Assembly: GCA_002401155.1 (NCBI GenBank)
Contig: NVSG01000002.1
Span: 125,023 to 189,022 of the forward strand
DNA from: Hyphomicrobiales bacterium
Lineage (GTDB): Bacteria > Pseudomonadota > Alphaproteobacteria > Rhizobiales > Rhizobiaceae
Length of the DNA: 64,000 nucleotides
Direction of reading: 5' to 3'
Positions within the stretch are counted from its first letter, which is position 1. Each line of letters opens with the position of its first letter. This document shows positions 17,363-28,106 of the stretch, piece after piece. A model generated the notes under the pieces. That model was not told where the DNA came from. It was given only the letters and a program-made list of their open reading frames with translations, and made no database searches. Both the position numbers and the translations under genes were made by a program.

Positions 17363-18495
17363 ACAGTTCGGGGTTTCCGGATGGTGAATTTGAAGCACGG
17401 TGCGAGCGTGCACAAATTGCTATGCATGAAGCAAAACTGGACGCGCTGTTTTTCACCACCGAAGCAGAAATCCTCTATTTTGCAGGTTTTCGCACGGCGT
17501 TCTGGTTAAGCCCAACGCGGCCATGGTTTCTGATTTTACCTGCAAGCGGAAAACCGATTGCTGTCATTCCGGCAATTGGCGCAGATTTGATGGCTGGCAC
17601 ATGGATTGATGATATCCGCACATGGGGTTCGCCTCACGAAAATGATGATGGCATCTCCTTGCTGGCTTCGGTGCTGAAAAATTATTCAAACATTGGAATG
17701 CTAAAAGGGCGCGAAAGTGGTTTGCGCATGCCGTTGGCAGATTATGAAACCCTTCTGGGCAAGCTTCTCGGTACAAATTTTCATAATGCAAGTTCGTTGG
17801 TGCAATCCCTTCGGATAGTGAAATCCGATGCCGAAATTGAAAAAACCACTGCGATTTGCCAAATCGCTTCTGCCTCTTTCGCCAATGCAAATCAGTTGTT
17901 TCATGTGGGCCAACCACTTGATCAGGTGTTCAAGGCTTTCAAGATTGAACTGCTCAAGAATGGCGCCGAAGAAGTGCCCTATCTGGTGGGTGGTGCCGGG
18001 CAAGGCGGTTACCGCGATGTGATCTCGCCGCCCGATAAAACACCGATACAATCGGGCGATATTTTGATGCTGGATACGGGCGCGACGCTTGAAGGATATT
18101 ATTGTGATTTCGATCGAAACTTTGCCTTTGGTAGCGCCAGTGACGAGGCGTTGAAAACCTACGACATCTTATATCGAGCGACCGATGCAGCCATCAATGC
18201 TGCCAGACCCGGCATCAAATGCAGCGAGTTATGCGTCATCATGCAGGATATTATTTCACAAAATAGTGGCGATGTGGGGCGGCTGGGGCATGGGCTTGGT
18301 ATTCAATTGACGGAACATCCTTCGCTGGTTTCGTTTGATCAAACGGTCATGCAGGCAGGCATGGTGATGACCATTGAACCAAGCATGAGCATGAGCGACG
18401 GGCTTATGATGGTACATGAGGAGAACATCGTTATTATGGATGGCGAAGCTTCATTGCTCAGCGAACGAGCACCTTGCGAACTGCCTATTTTGTGA
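17359..18495 (+). CDS. M24-family (Xaa-Pro peptidase/creatinase-like) hydrolase, DoeA/EutD-related
   Basis: ILMLDTGATLEGYYCDFDRNFAFG, GRLGHGLGIQLTEHPSL, MTIEPSM, VHEENIVI; ATGA overlap with the preceding gene. Confidence 0.8.
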   Translation: MNSSGFPDGEFEARCERAQIAMHEAKLDALFFTTEAEILYFAGFRTAFWLSPTRPWFLILPASGKPIAVIPAIGADLMAGTWIDDIRTWGSPHENDDGISLLASVLKNYSNIGMLKGRESGLRMPLADYETLLGKLLGTNFHNASSLVQSLRIVKSDAEIEKTTAICQIASASFANANQLFHVGQPLDQVFKAFKIELLKNGAEEVPYLVGGAGQGGYRDVISPPDKTPIQSGDILMLDTGATLEGYYCDFDRNFAFGSASDEALKTYDILYRATDAAINAARPGIKCSELCVIMQDIISQNSGDVGRLGHGLGIQLTEHPSLVSFDQTVMQAGMVMTIEPSMSMSDGLMMVHEENIVIMDGEASLLSERAPCELPIL

Positions 18496-18514
18496 GACCC
18501 GGAGGGACAACAAT

Positions 18515-19258
18515 TTGAAACTACCATTCTTACTGGACGATGGGGCTGCAAGCAAAGCGGCGCTCGGATTGATAGTCCTTCAAATGGATGAAACGCTGGA
18601 GGCAGAACTCCGCACGGTTTTCAACCAGCCGGGTGTCGCGCTTTTTCATACCCGCATCCCTTCAGCGGAAGAAATTACACCGCAAACTTTGATGCAAATG
18701 GAAAACGAATTGCCAGCAATTGCTGGTCTGTTACCTTCAACCCATCCACTGGATGTGGTCGGCTATGGCTGTACATCAGGAGCAACAATTATTGGTTCGG
18801 ATAAGATTGCCGCGCTGGTCAATCAGGTCCATCCAGCCGCGAAAGTTACCGATCCAATCAAAGCCGTGATTGCCGCTCTTCAACATCTCAACATTTCAAA
18901 AATCGGATTTATCACGCCCTATGTGGCGGAAGTCTCAGAGGCAATGCGCGATTTGCTGAGCAACAACGGTATTTCCGTATCAGGTGTCGCATCGTTCGAA
19001 CAAAGCCGGGACCCGGTCGTTGCCAGAATTTCGCCAGCCTCAATATTGGATGCTATCATCGCCACGGGAGAGGACGATAATATCGATGCTGTTTTCGTTT
19101 CCTGCACCAATTTACGTTGCTTCGATATCATTGAACAAGCAGAGGAAAAAATCAGAAAACCTGTGATTTCGAGCAATCAGGCTCTGGCATGGCACATGCT
19201 AAAACTTGCCGGTTTACCGACATGGTCAATGGGGCCGGGAAGATTGTTTGGTTCCTGA
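18515..19258 (+). CDS. Asp/Glu racemase / maleate isomerase / arylmalonate decarboxylase superfamily protein (EutA-like)
   Basis: VVGYGCTSGATIIGSDKIAAL, ISKIGFITPYVAEVSEAM, DAVFVSCTNLRCFDII; TTG start after ggaggga. Confidence 0.7.
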   Translation: MKLPFLLDDGAASKAALGLIVLQMDETLEAELRTVFNQPGVALFHTRIPSAEEITPQTLMQMENELPAIAGLLPSTHPLDVVGYGCTSGATIIGSDKIAALVNQVHPAAKVTDPIKAVIAALQHLNISKIGFITPYVAEVSEAMRDLLSNNGISVSGVASFEQSRDPVVARISPASILDAIIATGEDDNIDAVFVSCTNLRCFDIIEQAEEKIRKPVISSNQALAWHMLKLAGLPTWSMGPGRLFGS

Positions 19259-19302
19259 GTTGATCACCGATTGAATTCTAATCATTGGAGGAAGGTCACA
19301 CC

Positions 19303-22074
19303 TCACGCCCGCAAGAGCACCTCAGGATGATCGACTTCCAAAATTTCCGGCAATGGCCTGCCATAAAAATATCCTTGCCCTTGATTGCATCCAGCAACGC
19401 GAAGCATTTCGTGTTGGCGGCGGGTCTCGATACCCTCTGCGGTAACGATTTTACCAAGGCTATTTCCCAGTCCAATAGTCATGCCAACGATGGCCGTTAT
19501 TTCAGAATCCGTGCAAAGATCGTCAATGAAGGATTTGTCGATTTTAATTTTGTTGAACGGTAACGTTGCCAGATAGCTCAGGCTGGAAAATCCGGTGCCA
19601 AAATCATCGATTGCGATCGAAATTCCCATATCTGTCAGAATTTGTAATTCAGCCACAACAGAATCCGGGTTTTGAATGAGAACGCTTTCAGTAATTTCAA
19701 GCTCTAGCCGCCATGCCTCAAGTCCGGTTTCCTGTAGAATATTTTTGACCATTTCAGCGATATTTTGACGTTTGAATTGCACCGTCGACAGGTTAACCGA
19801 TATTTTTTCCCGGTTCGGCCAGCTGACAGCATATTCACATGCGGTGCGCAAAACCCATTCGCCAATTTCTTTGATCTGGCCCGTTTCCTCAGCAAGGCAG
19901 ATGAACTGAAGCGGAGATATCAAGCCAAGTGTCCCATGCTGCCATCTGACAAGAGCCTCATAACCAATGATTTTTCCCGAAGATAAATCCACCTGCGGCT
20001 GATAGTGCAAAAGCAATTCGTTGTTCTTGATCGCGCTACTCAAATCCGATGCCATTTGCTGGCGTTCCTTGGCACGCGCATACATGCTGTATTCAAAAAA
20101 GCGGTAGGAATTTCCACCATCTGCTTTGGCTTGATAAAGAGCCAGATCTGAAAATTGAACAATTTTTTCCACATCGCCATTTTCTGGTGGACCGACTGAA
20201 ATTCCAATGCTTGCCGAGATTTCAATAATATCATGATCGATCTGAATGGGTGCCGAGAGAGCAGAACAAATTTTGTCACCAAGCAGTCTTAATTCGCACG
20301 GGTCATCAAACTCCTTGACGACAACTATGAATTCATCACCGGAAAGGCGCCCGGCAATGCCGGTTTTGCTAAGAGATTGCTTAATCCTCGAGCCGACCTC
20401 CAATAAAACCTTGTCCCCAACGGGGTGGCCCAGCGTATCATTGACTTCCTTAAAACCATCCAGATCGATGTATAACAGCGCCATTTGAGTGTCGTTTTTA
20501 AGGGAGCGGTGTATCGCCGCCTTCAGTTTTTCCTGAATTTGTGTCCGGTTTGGCAGGCCGGTCAGAGCATCAAAATTTGCCAGATATTTGATTTTCTTCT
20601 CGGATTCATGGCGTACAGTAACGTCCTCATGAATAGATAGCCAGCCACCATTGGCCATAGGGTGGTCACGAATTTCGATATAACGTCCGTCTATCAGGCG
20701 ATGAATTTTAATTCCGGTTTTCTTGCTTTTCGCCTGATTGGTTCTTTCTTGTCGATATTCTTCGGCACTTTCCCCACCATATGTACCGTTCTGAATTCGC
20801 AGTTCGAGAATATCCTGCAAATATGTTCCGGGCTGAATTTGATCCGGAGAAATCCCATAAATTTCCGCGTATTGATCGTTGCTAACCACGATTTTCTCGT
20901 CAGCATCGAACATACAAAGCCCTTGCAACATAGTTTCAAGGGCAGCATCTAACCGCTCGTTGCGATGTGTAAGTTCATTTTTGGAGAGCACTCGCTCGGT
21001 GATATCTTCATGAATGGTGAACCAGCCATTGCCCTCCATTTTAAGGTCGCAAATCTCCACATAGCGACCGTCATTGAGCTGGTACGTTCTGGGGGTGTAA
21101 GTGGGGTTGGATTTCACACCGCCCATGATGCGGCGATATTCAAGTGCATCCGAACCGACATGGCAGCCATTTTTAATGCGAATATCTACAATCTCGTCTA
21201 TCTTTGTCCCGGGCTTTAATTGCTCTGGTGACAAATTATATATGGTTGCAAACCGATCATTGGAGAGGGTGATTTTGCCATCATCATCAAATATACAAAA
21301 TCCCTGATGCATAATCGATAGAGCCGTATCAAGCCGGTTTTGCTGTTGTTTATATGCGTGTTGTGCCTTCTTGGCCTTCGCCCTGTTTCGCATATAAAGC
21401 AACACCGGAGCGCCGAAGGTGAAAACAAGCATGACGGACAATACGGCAAGAAAAGCGAATACAATATCTCTCATCAAAGCCTGGGTTTCTGTCTGATCGA
21501 GATAGAGTTTAATCGTACCCAGTTTTCTCCCGTCCTTGGCAACCGGATGGGCCACATATGCGTATAGCTTTGGGTGAGTGGAGCCGTTACCCGTTTTCAG
21601 GGTAACTGTATGGCTGCTATTTGCGTGCAAGGAACGAGAATGCGCGACATGTCCCATGCTCGCTTCATCGTTTCCATGCTCACTATGATGATTGGTGGAC
21701 AGCTCGTGTCCTGAGGTTTTTGGAAGGATATGGGCATTTTGGCTTGTGGGACGATAGGTGCTGGTATCAAAGACAGTCTTGCCTGTGAGGTCGATAAATA
21801 CGTAGCGATAAATACGTCCAATGGAACTTAGCCGCCGCAAAATTTCAGAGGAGCTGGATTGATCGGGCTTGCCTGCAAAAATCTTGTCCAGATCAACTAG
21901 ATTTGCTTCAATATCTTCGGCCCAGTGCATTCCCACGGCATATGCGTCGCGTTTCAAGAGACGGTTTGTGATCATGTCCAGTGAAAATGTAGCTGCACCG
22001 ATTGAGGTCAAAGACAAGACCAACGCCAATGTTTTGACGCGATCCGCCCGCGAAAATATAGAAAAAATAGCCAT
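19303..22074 (-). CDS. Membrane-bound PAS-PAS-GGDEF-EAL c-di-GMP enzyme with His-rich extracytoplasmic segment
   Basis: N-terminal TM pair; RLSGDEFIVV; GYEALVRW; DDFGTGFSSLSYL; AEGIET. Confidence 0.92.
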   Translation of the reverse strand: MAIFSIFSRADRVKTLALVLSLTSIGAATFSLDMITNRLLKRDAYAVGMHWAEDIEANLVDLDKIFAGKPDQSSSSEILRRLSSIGRIYRYVFIDLTGKTVFDTSTYRPTSQNAHILPKTSGHELSTNHHSEHGNDEASMGHVAHSRSLHANSSHTVTLKTGNGSTHPKLYAYVAHPVAKDGRKLGTIKLYLDQTETQALMRDIVFAFLAVLSVMLVFTFGAPVLLYMRNRAKAKKAQHAYKQQQNRLDTALSIMHQGFCIFDDDGKITLSNDRFATIYNLSPEQLKPGTKIDEIVDIRIKNGCHVGSDALEYRRIMGGVKSNPTYTPRTYQLNDGRYVEICDLKMEGNGWFTIHEDITERVLSKNELTHRNERLDAALETMLQGLCMFDADEKIVVSNDQYAEIYGISPDQIQPGTYLQDILELRIQNGTYGGESAEEYRQERTNQAKSKKTGIKIHRLIDGRYIEIRDHPMANGGWLSIHEDVTVRHESEKKIKYLANFDALTGLPNRTQIQEKLKAAIHRSLKNDTQMALLYIDLDGFKEVNDTLGHPVGDKVLLEVGSRIKQSLSKTGIAGRLSGDEFIVVVKEFDDPCELRLLGDKICSALSAPIQIDHDIIEISASIGISVGPPENGDVEKIVQFSDLALYQAKADGGNSYRFFEYSMYARAKERQQMASDLSSAIKNNELLLHYQPQVDLSSGKIIGYEALVRWQHGTLGLISPLQFICLAEETGQIKEIGEWVLRTACEYAVSWPNREKISVNLSTVQFKRQNIAEMVKNILQETGLEAWRLELEITESVLIQNPDSVVAELQILTDMGISIAIDDFGTGFSSLSYLATLPFNKIKIDKSFIDDLCTDSEITAIVGMTIGLGNSLGKIVTAEGIETRRQHEMLRVAGCNQGQGYFYGRPLPEILEVDHPEVLLRA

Positions 22075-22679
22075 TTGTTACGTCTTCGATTTATTTTGTG
22101 CTCAAGATCATCCCCGTTTTACATGACCGCATGTACCATGCGTGCCAGATAACTTTGTTGAACTGTATGGAGTAGGTCTTATGCAACGGTTAATGAAATC
22201 TCCCGACATTTTTTGTAGTAAAAACTTGAGGTTAGCGGTATTTAGAATTCGTATGAGTTTAACTATCCAAGTTCTTCGATATTGATTTAATGCGTGAGAA
22301 AAACCCGGCAGAAATATTTTTCTCTCAGTACATTACGTTAGGTAAGGTTTGCGTGGAGGGTGATATACTTTTAAAAAATAAAATTGGGTCATGGCTAAGC
22401 AATTGAATACTCCATGCATAGGGAGCTTCATGAGAGTTCGGCGTATAATGTATTTATTTTTAGAATGTGGAAGCAGGCTATTTGCGTTGCAATTTTTTTC
22501 AAAATTTCTGAAAATACAAGCACTTCGCGTAATTCTTGAGGGTTATTTCGCTGTGAATCGCACTTGGCCGACACGGTATTCCGTTTTTGAACCCTGTCGG
22601 ATAGTGTGTCTGCAGGCTCCCGTTTATGTCACCGAACTCATATAAAACTATAAATCGCCCAGAGTGCAATGTGGGAAAT

Positions 22680-23309
22680 TTACTCCAACTTGCCTTCAAC
22701 GGTAAGACCCAGTGATGTCCACGCCTGCATGCCGCCGCGATAATATTTTAGTTTATCCGCCGGGTATCCAAGATTGATTAGCGAATATTTCGCCCGCACA
22801 AACATGCCCGGGGTCTGGCCACACCAGTACCCATTGCAATAGCCGATGATGGTTTTGGCATTGTCGAAATTGAGGGTTTCATCGTCATTTTCCTCAACCC
22901 CGAAATTATCGAGAATGGTGAGGATCGCGATTTCCTTATCATCGTTTAGCAAAGTGTAAGGAACGTTCACCGTGCAGGGGATGCGAAGATCACGGTGCCA
23001 ACCTTCGGTCCGCGTATCGACAATCATGATGCTCTCGTCTTTTTCGGCCTTCATCATATAGTCGACGAATTCCAATTCACCCAGAGTTTCAATGCCCTTG
23101 CCAAGATTGATCGGCTGAGGTGCTCCGCGCTCTGTTGTCGAATAGGCGGCGTGGATTTTATTGCCCTTGGCCTGCGCCCTGGCGATTGTGCATGTCTCGC
23201 CATTCAGCGTGACGCTGAACTCGGTCATACCCTTTTTGATGTTACTTTGAGCCAATGCCGGAGTGGCCAGAGCCGTAACAGTAAAAATCGCAAGAATAGT
23301 TTTAAGCAT
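22680..23309 (-). CDS. Exported rhodanese-like domain protein
   Basis: Signal MLKTILAIFTVTALATPALAQ; IVDTRTEGWHRDLRIPCTVNVPY; IIGYCNGYWCGQTPGM active-site-like loop. Confidence 0.75.
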   Translation of the reverse strand: MLKTILAIFTVTALATPALAQSNIKKGMTEFSVTLNGETCTIARAQAKGNKIHAAYSTTERGAPQPINLGKGIETLGELEFVDYMMKAEKDESIMIVDTRTEGWHRDLRIPCTVNVPYTLLNDDKEIAILTILDNFGVEENDDETLNFDNAKTIIGYCNGYWCGQTPGMFVRAKYSLINLGYPADKLKYYRGGMQAWTSLGLTVEGKLE

Positions 23310-23454
23310 GATAAAATCCTCTCCCATTAAAAATTCAGGACGCAACCTTCGTTAAAGGCTGCGCCTAACACATATCATTATTTGAATGTTTTGACGAATG
23401 ATTTATTGTGCGCAGACTTGATCGATCGAATGAATACAAATGTTGATTTTGAAA

Positions 23455-23817
23455 TTAACGAGAAAGACCTTTTGCGTCCAGCTCGGCCAAATGATCGTTC
23501 CAGCGGTTTTCTTTTTCTTTTCCCAATTCAAGAAAATAGGCCCAGCTAAAAATACCTGTATTGTGCATATCATCAAATGTAATGCGAATGGCGTAATTCC
23601 CGATCGCTTCGACCGTCATGATCTCCACGTCTTTTTTGCCACCAATGGTTTGGCGCTGGGCTGGAGAGTGCCCCTGAACCTCGGCGGAGGGCGATAGAAC
23701 ACGCAACATCTCAGCTGGAAATTCGTAGGATATCGCCTCACTGAATACGACGCGAAGGCTCTTTTTATCTTTTGCAACGCGCAATTCAATCGGTACAGAC
23801 GGGGTAGCTGACATTGG
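23455..23817 (-). CDS. DUF971 / gamma-butyrobetaine hydroxylase-like N-terminal domain protein
   Basis: LRVVFSEAISYEFPAEMLRVLSPSAEVQGH...NYAIRITFDDMHNTGIFSWAYF. Confidence 0.85.
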   Translation of the reverse strand, partial: PMSATPSVPIELRVAKDKKSLRVVFSEAISYEFPAEMLRVLSPSAEVQGHSPAQRQTIGGKKDVEIMTVEAIGNYAIRITFDDMHNTGIFSWAYFLELGKEKENRWNDHLAELDAKGLSR

Positions 23818-23892
23818 TGGGCCTTTCAAAAATGCCACTTTATAAAATGAATTTATGAGCGTGGGAGAAGAACTTCAAGCGGTTTTCCGCAA

Positions 23893-26800
23893 TTACTCCG
23901 CAGCTTCCTTGGTAAGCCGTTCCTGCGCAATCACCGCGCGCATTGCCGCAGGCTTGATCGGTTTTTGTAATATGGGAATTCCCAATTCACCGGCTTCCAA
24001 TTTTAGTTCACTGGAACGATCCGCAGTAATCAGCACCGCTGGAAGTTGCGAGCCAAATCGTTCCCGCAATGCGATAATCGCATCAATCCCGTTGGCCTTA
24101 TCCAGATGATAATCCGCCAGAATCACATCCGGCAATTTATCCTCTTTTTCGATTACAAGTCGCGCTCCTTTCAGATCGGTGGCAATGCGAACCTCGCAGC
24201 CCCATTGGGTCAGCAGGCTCGACATTCCCTCAAGGATATTGGCGTCATTATCGATGCAAAGAATAAAGGTTCCTTCCAACTGGTTGCTTGTGACCAATTG
24301 TGCTTGAGCTTTTGTCCTGCCCGTTTCGGTGACGGCTTCTGCCACATCCACCAACACTTCGAAGGTCGTGCCCTTGCGCAGTTTTGATTGCACCTGAACC
24401 TTGTGCCCGAGCATTTTGGCAATGCGCTCCACGATGGAAAGGCCAAGCCCCAGACCTGTGGCTTGCTTTGCGCCATCCTCCAGCCGTTCAAATTCGGTGA
24501 AGATGATTTCGAGATTTTTCTTGGCAATGCCAATCCCGGTATCGCGCACCTTGATTGAAATTTGATCTCCAACCGTTTCGCAAAAAATCGTAACCCCGCC
24601 CAGACGGGTATATTTTAGCCCGTTGGAAATCAGATTTTGTAACAGCCGTCGCAATTGTCCGGGGTCTGAATATACCCACGCTTCGGTTTTATCAAAATCA
24701 AGGGTCAGGCCCTTTTCCATGGCGAAGGGGATGAATTCCAGCTTCAATTGCTCCAGTACGGATTTCAACGGAAAAGCCACAGGGTTGGCAACCATCTGCG
24801 CCGTATCAAGCCGGGAGATGGCTAGGATTGCACCCAGAATTTCCTCAACGGATTCCAGTGATTTTCCCATGTTCTGGGCCAGATTTACTTCCGTTTTATT
24901 TTTAAGGCGTTCAAGCAAGGTGGAAGAATAAAGCCGCGCCGCATTGAGCGGTTGTAAAATATCATGTCCGGCAGCGGCCAAAAAGCGCGTCTTACTTCGG
25001 TTCGCCATATCGGCTTCGGCCTTGGCGATTTTTAATTGTTCATTGAGTTCCACCAGATCGCTGGTACGCTCTTCCACCCGGCGCTCAAGGCTCTCATTTG
25101 CTTCGCGCAACGCTTCTGCTGAACGCAGGCGCTGGGTAATATCGTTCCACGTCACCACGATCCCGCCGGCAGGCATGGCGCTGGTTTTAATCTCCATGAT
25201 TTTATCTTGGCCGGGTATCTCAAAATGCCAAAGATCATCCTTGTGGATCATCCGGTATGCCAATTGTTCACCGTCCGGGTCAAAGTCCTGCAAGTTGTTT
25301 TGTTCGATAATTTCCTTTGTAATCTCGGTCAGTGGCGCTCCGGCCTTCACGACACTTGTCGGTAGTTTAAGCAAATTTCGAAATTGCGTATTCCATGAGG
25401 CAAGGCGAAATTCATCGTCAAAAACGGTTAGCCCCTGATCAAGCTGATCGAGGGCTGATTGCAAAACACCCCGGTTAAATTGCAAAGCTTCAGAGGCCTG
25501 ATCAAGCAATTGCAAATTGGATTTTACATCACTGTCATAGCGTTTCAATAAAAGAGAATGCACAAGACGTGATGAAGAAGCACCAATAGCACTGGCCAAA
25601 AGTTGTTCAGAAAAGCGTAACAATTCATCATTGATGAACTGCTCATCCGGCAGGATTTCTCCAAGGGTTGTCCAATAATCTTCAAAGGCCCGATTGGTTC
25701 TGGTGACGCCAAGATAACGCGCCACGGTTTCGCGCAATTGCTGAACGGTAACTTCGCTCTCGCCTGTTCCGCCCGAACGAGAGGATGCCCGGGAAACAGA
25801 AACAAAGGCACTGGCCTGCATCCGCTCCAAAGGGTCAGACGTTCTGGTGAGAGACCCTGCCACATAGCCAAATGTATTGAAGAACAGGCTCCAGATCATG
25901 CCGTTACTGATTGCCGCCAGATCAAACCCGAACAGATTTTGCGGTCGCAATGCAGTGATACCAAACAGGCCTTCGGCAATCAAAGGATGTTCAGCCGGAA
26001 GGAATGTTGGCAGCAGTAAAGTATAACCCCACACACTGGCACCGCAGATCATGCCGATGATTGCACCACGAGCATTGGCCTGTCTCCAGAACAATCCACC
26101 AAAGAATGCCGGGCCTAATTGAGCAATCGCCACAAATGATATCAGGCCAATCGAAGCAAGCGCCACGGTGTTATCGGTGAGCGAATAATAGAAGTAGGCA
26201 AGGGTCAGCACGCCGATAATCGCACCGCGCCGAATATTCAAAATGGGAATTTCCATATTGCGCGTGCTGGTTTCTTTGGCCCCTGCCTGCGAGCGCAAAT
26301 AGATCGGCAATATCAAATCGTTCGAAAGCATGATCGCCAACGCAACGCAGGCAACCACCACCATAGCAGTGCCGGCAGAGAGGCCACCGATGAACGCAAA
26401 CAAACTGATAAAACTGCTTGAACTGCCCGATTGGGACATCGGCAAAATAAGCACGAAATTGTCGGCACTGATGCTGCCACCAAATTTGATCAGCCCGGCA
26501 AGAGCAATCGGAATAACGAACAAATTGATGATCACCAGATAAAGCGGAAACAGCCATCTGGCTCGGCGCAATTCCTGATCCGTATGGTTCTCCACCACGG
26601 CCACATGAAACTGTCGCGGTAACAGCAAAAACACAATCAGGCTCAGCGCCGTATAAACAAAGAACTGCCCCCAATTAATACCATCGACCATTTTTTGAAC
26701 GTCGGCATTGGTTGAGGCCTGAGAAAACAGATCGCCAAATCCATCAAAAATTACATAGACAGTAAAGAAGCCGACGCAGACAAAGGCCACCAGTTTGACC

Positions 26801-27399
26801 ACCGATTCCATCGCGATTGCCAGCATCAAACCATCCTGATGCTCGGTCGCATCCGCATGGCGCGTCCCGAACAAAATAGTGAAGAGTGCCAGCACCACGG
26901 TAATCAGGATGGTGATGTCGCCGAACGGCAAAAGGTTTGGCGTTAGCCCATCGGAAGAATGTGAAATCAGGGTGGTCAGCGAACTCGATATCGCCTTGAG
27001 CTGTAGAGCGATATAGGGAACGGTCCCGATCACTGCGATGACGGTAGCAACCGCCGCCACATGCATGCTTTTACCGTAGCGAGCGCCCAAAAAATCCGCG
27101 ATGGAAGTAATGCGCTGTTCCTTCGATAGTCGAACAATTCGCCGGACAATCGGATAACCAACGGTAATGACCAATATCGGCCCGAGATAGATCGCAAGAA
27201 AATTGATGCCGCTGGATACTGCGAGGCCAACCGAACCAAAAAACGTCCAGGTCGTGCAATAGATTGCCAGACTGAGCGCATAGATATTGGAGCGCCCGCG
27301 CCATTGCTTCATCACCTTGCGGTCACCATAACTGGCCACTGCAAAAAGCAATGTCAGATAGACGAACGCAACAATGAGAACGACCCAAGCTTGTATCAA
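23893..27399 (-). CDS. Hybrid histidine kinase with N-terminal sodium:solute symporter (SSS) domain, PAS, HisKA, HATPase and REC (CbrA/CrbS-type)
   Basis: PutP-like multi-TM N-terminus; AAAGHDILQPLNAARLY H-box; TGLGLGLSIVERIAKML; C-terminal VILADYHLDKANG. Confidence 0.9.
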   Translation of the reverse strand: MIQAWVVLIVAFVYLTLLFAVASYGDRKVMKQWRGRSNIYALSLAIYCTTWTFFGSVGLAVSSGINFLAIYLGPILVITVGYPIVRRIVRLSKEQRITSIADFLGARYGKSMHVAAVATVIAVIGTVPYIALQLKAISSSLTTLISHSSDGLTPNLLPFGDITILITVVLALFTILFGTRHADATEHQDGLMLAIAMESVVKLVAFVCVGFFTVYVIFDGFGDLFSQASTNADVQKMVDGINWGQFFVYTALSLIVFLLLPRQFHVAVVENHTDQELRRARWLFPLYLVIINLFVIPIALAGLIKFGGSISADNFVLILPMSQSGSSSSFISLFAFIGGLSAGTAMVVVACVALAIMLSNDLILPIYLRSQAGAKETSTRNMEIPILNIRRGAIIGVLTLAYFYYSLTDNTVALASIGLISFVAIAQLGPAFFGGLFWRQANARGAIIGMICGASVWGYTLLLPTFLPAEHPLIAEGLFGITALRPQNLFGFDLAAISNGMIWSLFFNTFGYVAGSLTRTSDPLERMQASAFVSVSRASSRSGGTGESEVTVQQLRETVARYLGVTRTNRAFEDYWTTLGEILPDEQFINDELLRFSEQLLASAIGASSSRLVHSLLLKRYDSDVKSNLQLLDQASEALQFNRGVLQSALDQLDQGLTVFDDEFRLASWNTQFRNLLKLPTSVVKAGAPLTEITKEIIEQNNLQDFDPDGEQLAYRMIHKDDLWHFEIPGQDKIMEIKTSAMPAGGIVVTWNDITQRLRSAEALREANESLERRVEERTSDLVELNEQLKIAKAEADMANRSKTRFLAAAGHDILQPLNAARLYSSTLLERLKNKTEVNLAQNMGKSLESVEEILGAILAISRLDTAQMVANPVAFPLKSVLEQLKLEFIPFAMEKGLTLDFDKTEAWVYSDPGQLRRLLQNLISNGLKYTRLGGVTIFCETVGDQISIKVRDTGIGIAKKNLEIIFTEFERLEDGAKQATGLGLGLSIVERIAKMLGHKVQVQSKLRKGTTFEVLVDVAEAVTETGRTKAQAQLVTSNQLEGTFILCIDNDANILEGMSSLLTQWGCEVRIATDLKGARLVIEKEDKLPDVILADYHLDKANGIDAIIALRERFGSQLPAVLITADRSSELKLEAGELGIPILQKPIKPAAMRAVIAQERLTKEAAE

Positions 27400-27620
27400 A
27401 ATTCACCCCTTGGTCTGTGACCAAAACTGTTGCGAGAATTCACCACGAATGAGGGCGGTTTGTCTATGCCGCAATAGAACAACATTCCACAACCTCATTG
27501 TGGCTAAAGAAGGTTTCCCCTTAACTTTACGGCAGTTTATGTGTATACGAACCCTTCCACCGAAGGGGATAGATTTGTCGGCAGGTGGTAGAGTTTATTT
27601 TATGTAACGAGGAGAATACT

Positions 27621-28043
27621 ATGCTCAACGAATTCAAAGCCTTCATTATGAAGGGTAATGTCATGGACATGGCCGTCGGTATTATTATCGGTGGAGCTTT
27701 TACTGCAATTGTAACCTCTCTGGTCGGCGATGTGCTGATGCCGGTTATTGGCGCTATTGTTGGGAATGCTGATTTCTCCAACTATTTCGCACCATTGTCT
27801 GAAAGTGTCACAGCTTCAACGCTTGACGCCGCGAAAGAGCAGGGGGCAGTTCTGGCCTATGGTAGTTTCATTACCGCTATCATAAATTTTCTGATCATCG
27901 CTTTTGTAATTTTCATGATCGTCAAATTCATCAATAGCCTGTCTGCTAAAGAAGAAGAGAAAAAAGCAAAGGAGCCAGCAGCTCCACCAGCGCAAGAAGT
28001 GTTGCTTGCTGAAATTCGAGATTTGCTCAGCAAGAAAAAGTAA
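27621..28043 (+). CDS. mscL: Large-conductance mechanosensitive channel
   Basis: [44 protein letters not shown]. Confidence 0.95.
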   Translation: MLNEFKAFIMKGNVMDMAVGIIIGGAFTAIVTSLVGDVLMPVIGAIVGNADFSNYFAPLSESVTASTLDAAKEQGAVLAYGSFITAIINFLIIAFVIFMIVKFINSLSAKEEEKKAKEPAAPPAQEVLLAEIRDLLSKKK

Positions 28044-28066
28044 GCGCAGCTTTTTTTATAGGTATT

Positions 28067-28101
28067 AAAAAAACCCCGGTGCATTTGCATCGGGGTTTTT
28101 T
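28067..28101. terminator. Bidirectional Rho-independent terminator between mscL and the transglycosylase gene
   Basis: aaaaaaaCCCCGgtgcatttgcatCGGGGtttttt. Confidence 0.9.
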
Positions 28102-28106
28102 GTTGT

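Noticed and set aside
22391-22645. 84-aa plus-strand ORF in the 600-bp spacer
   Set aside because: No convincing SD, no recognised family; cannot be separated from chance.
24944-25438. 164-aa plus-strand ORF opposite the SSS-histidine kinase
   Set aside because: Antisense, serine/arginine-rich composition typical of reverse-frame translations.
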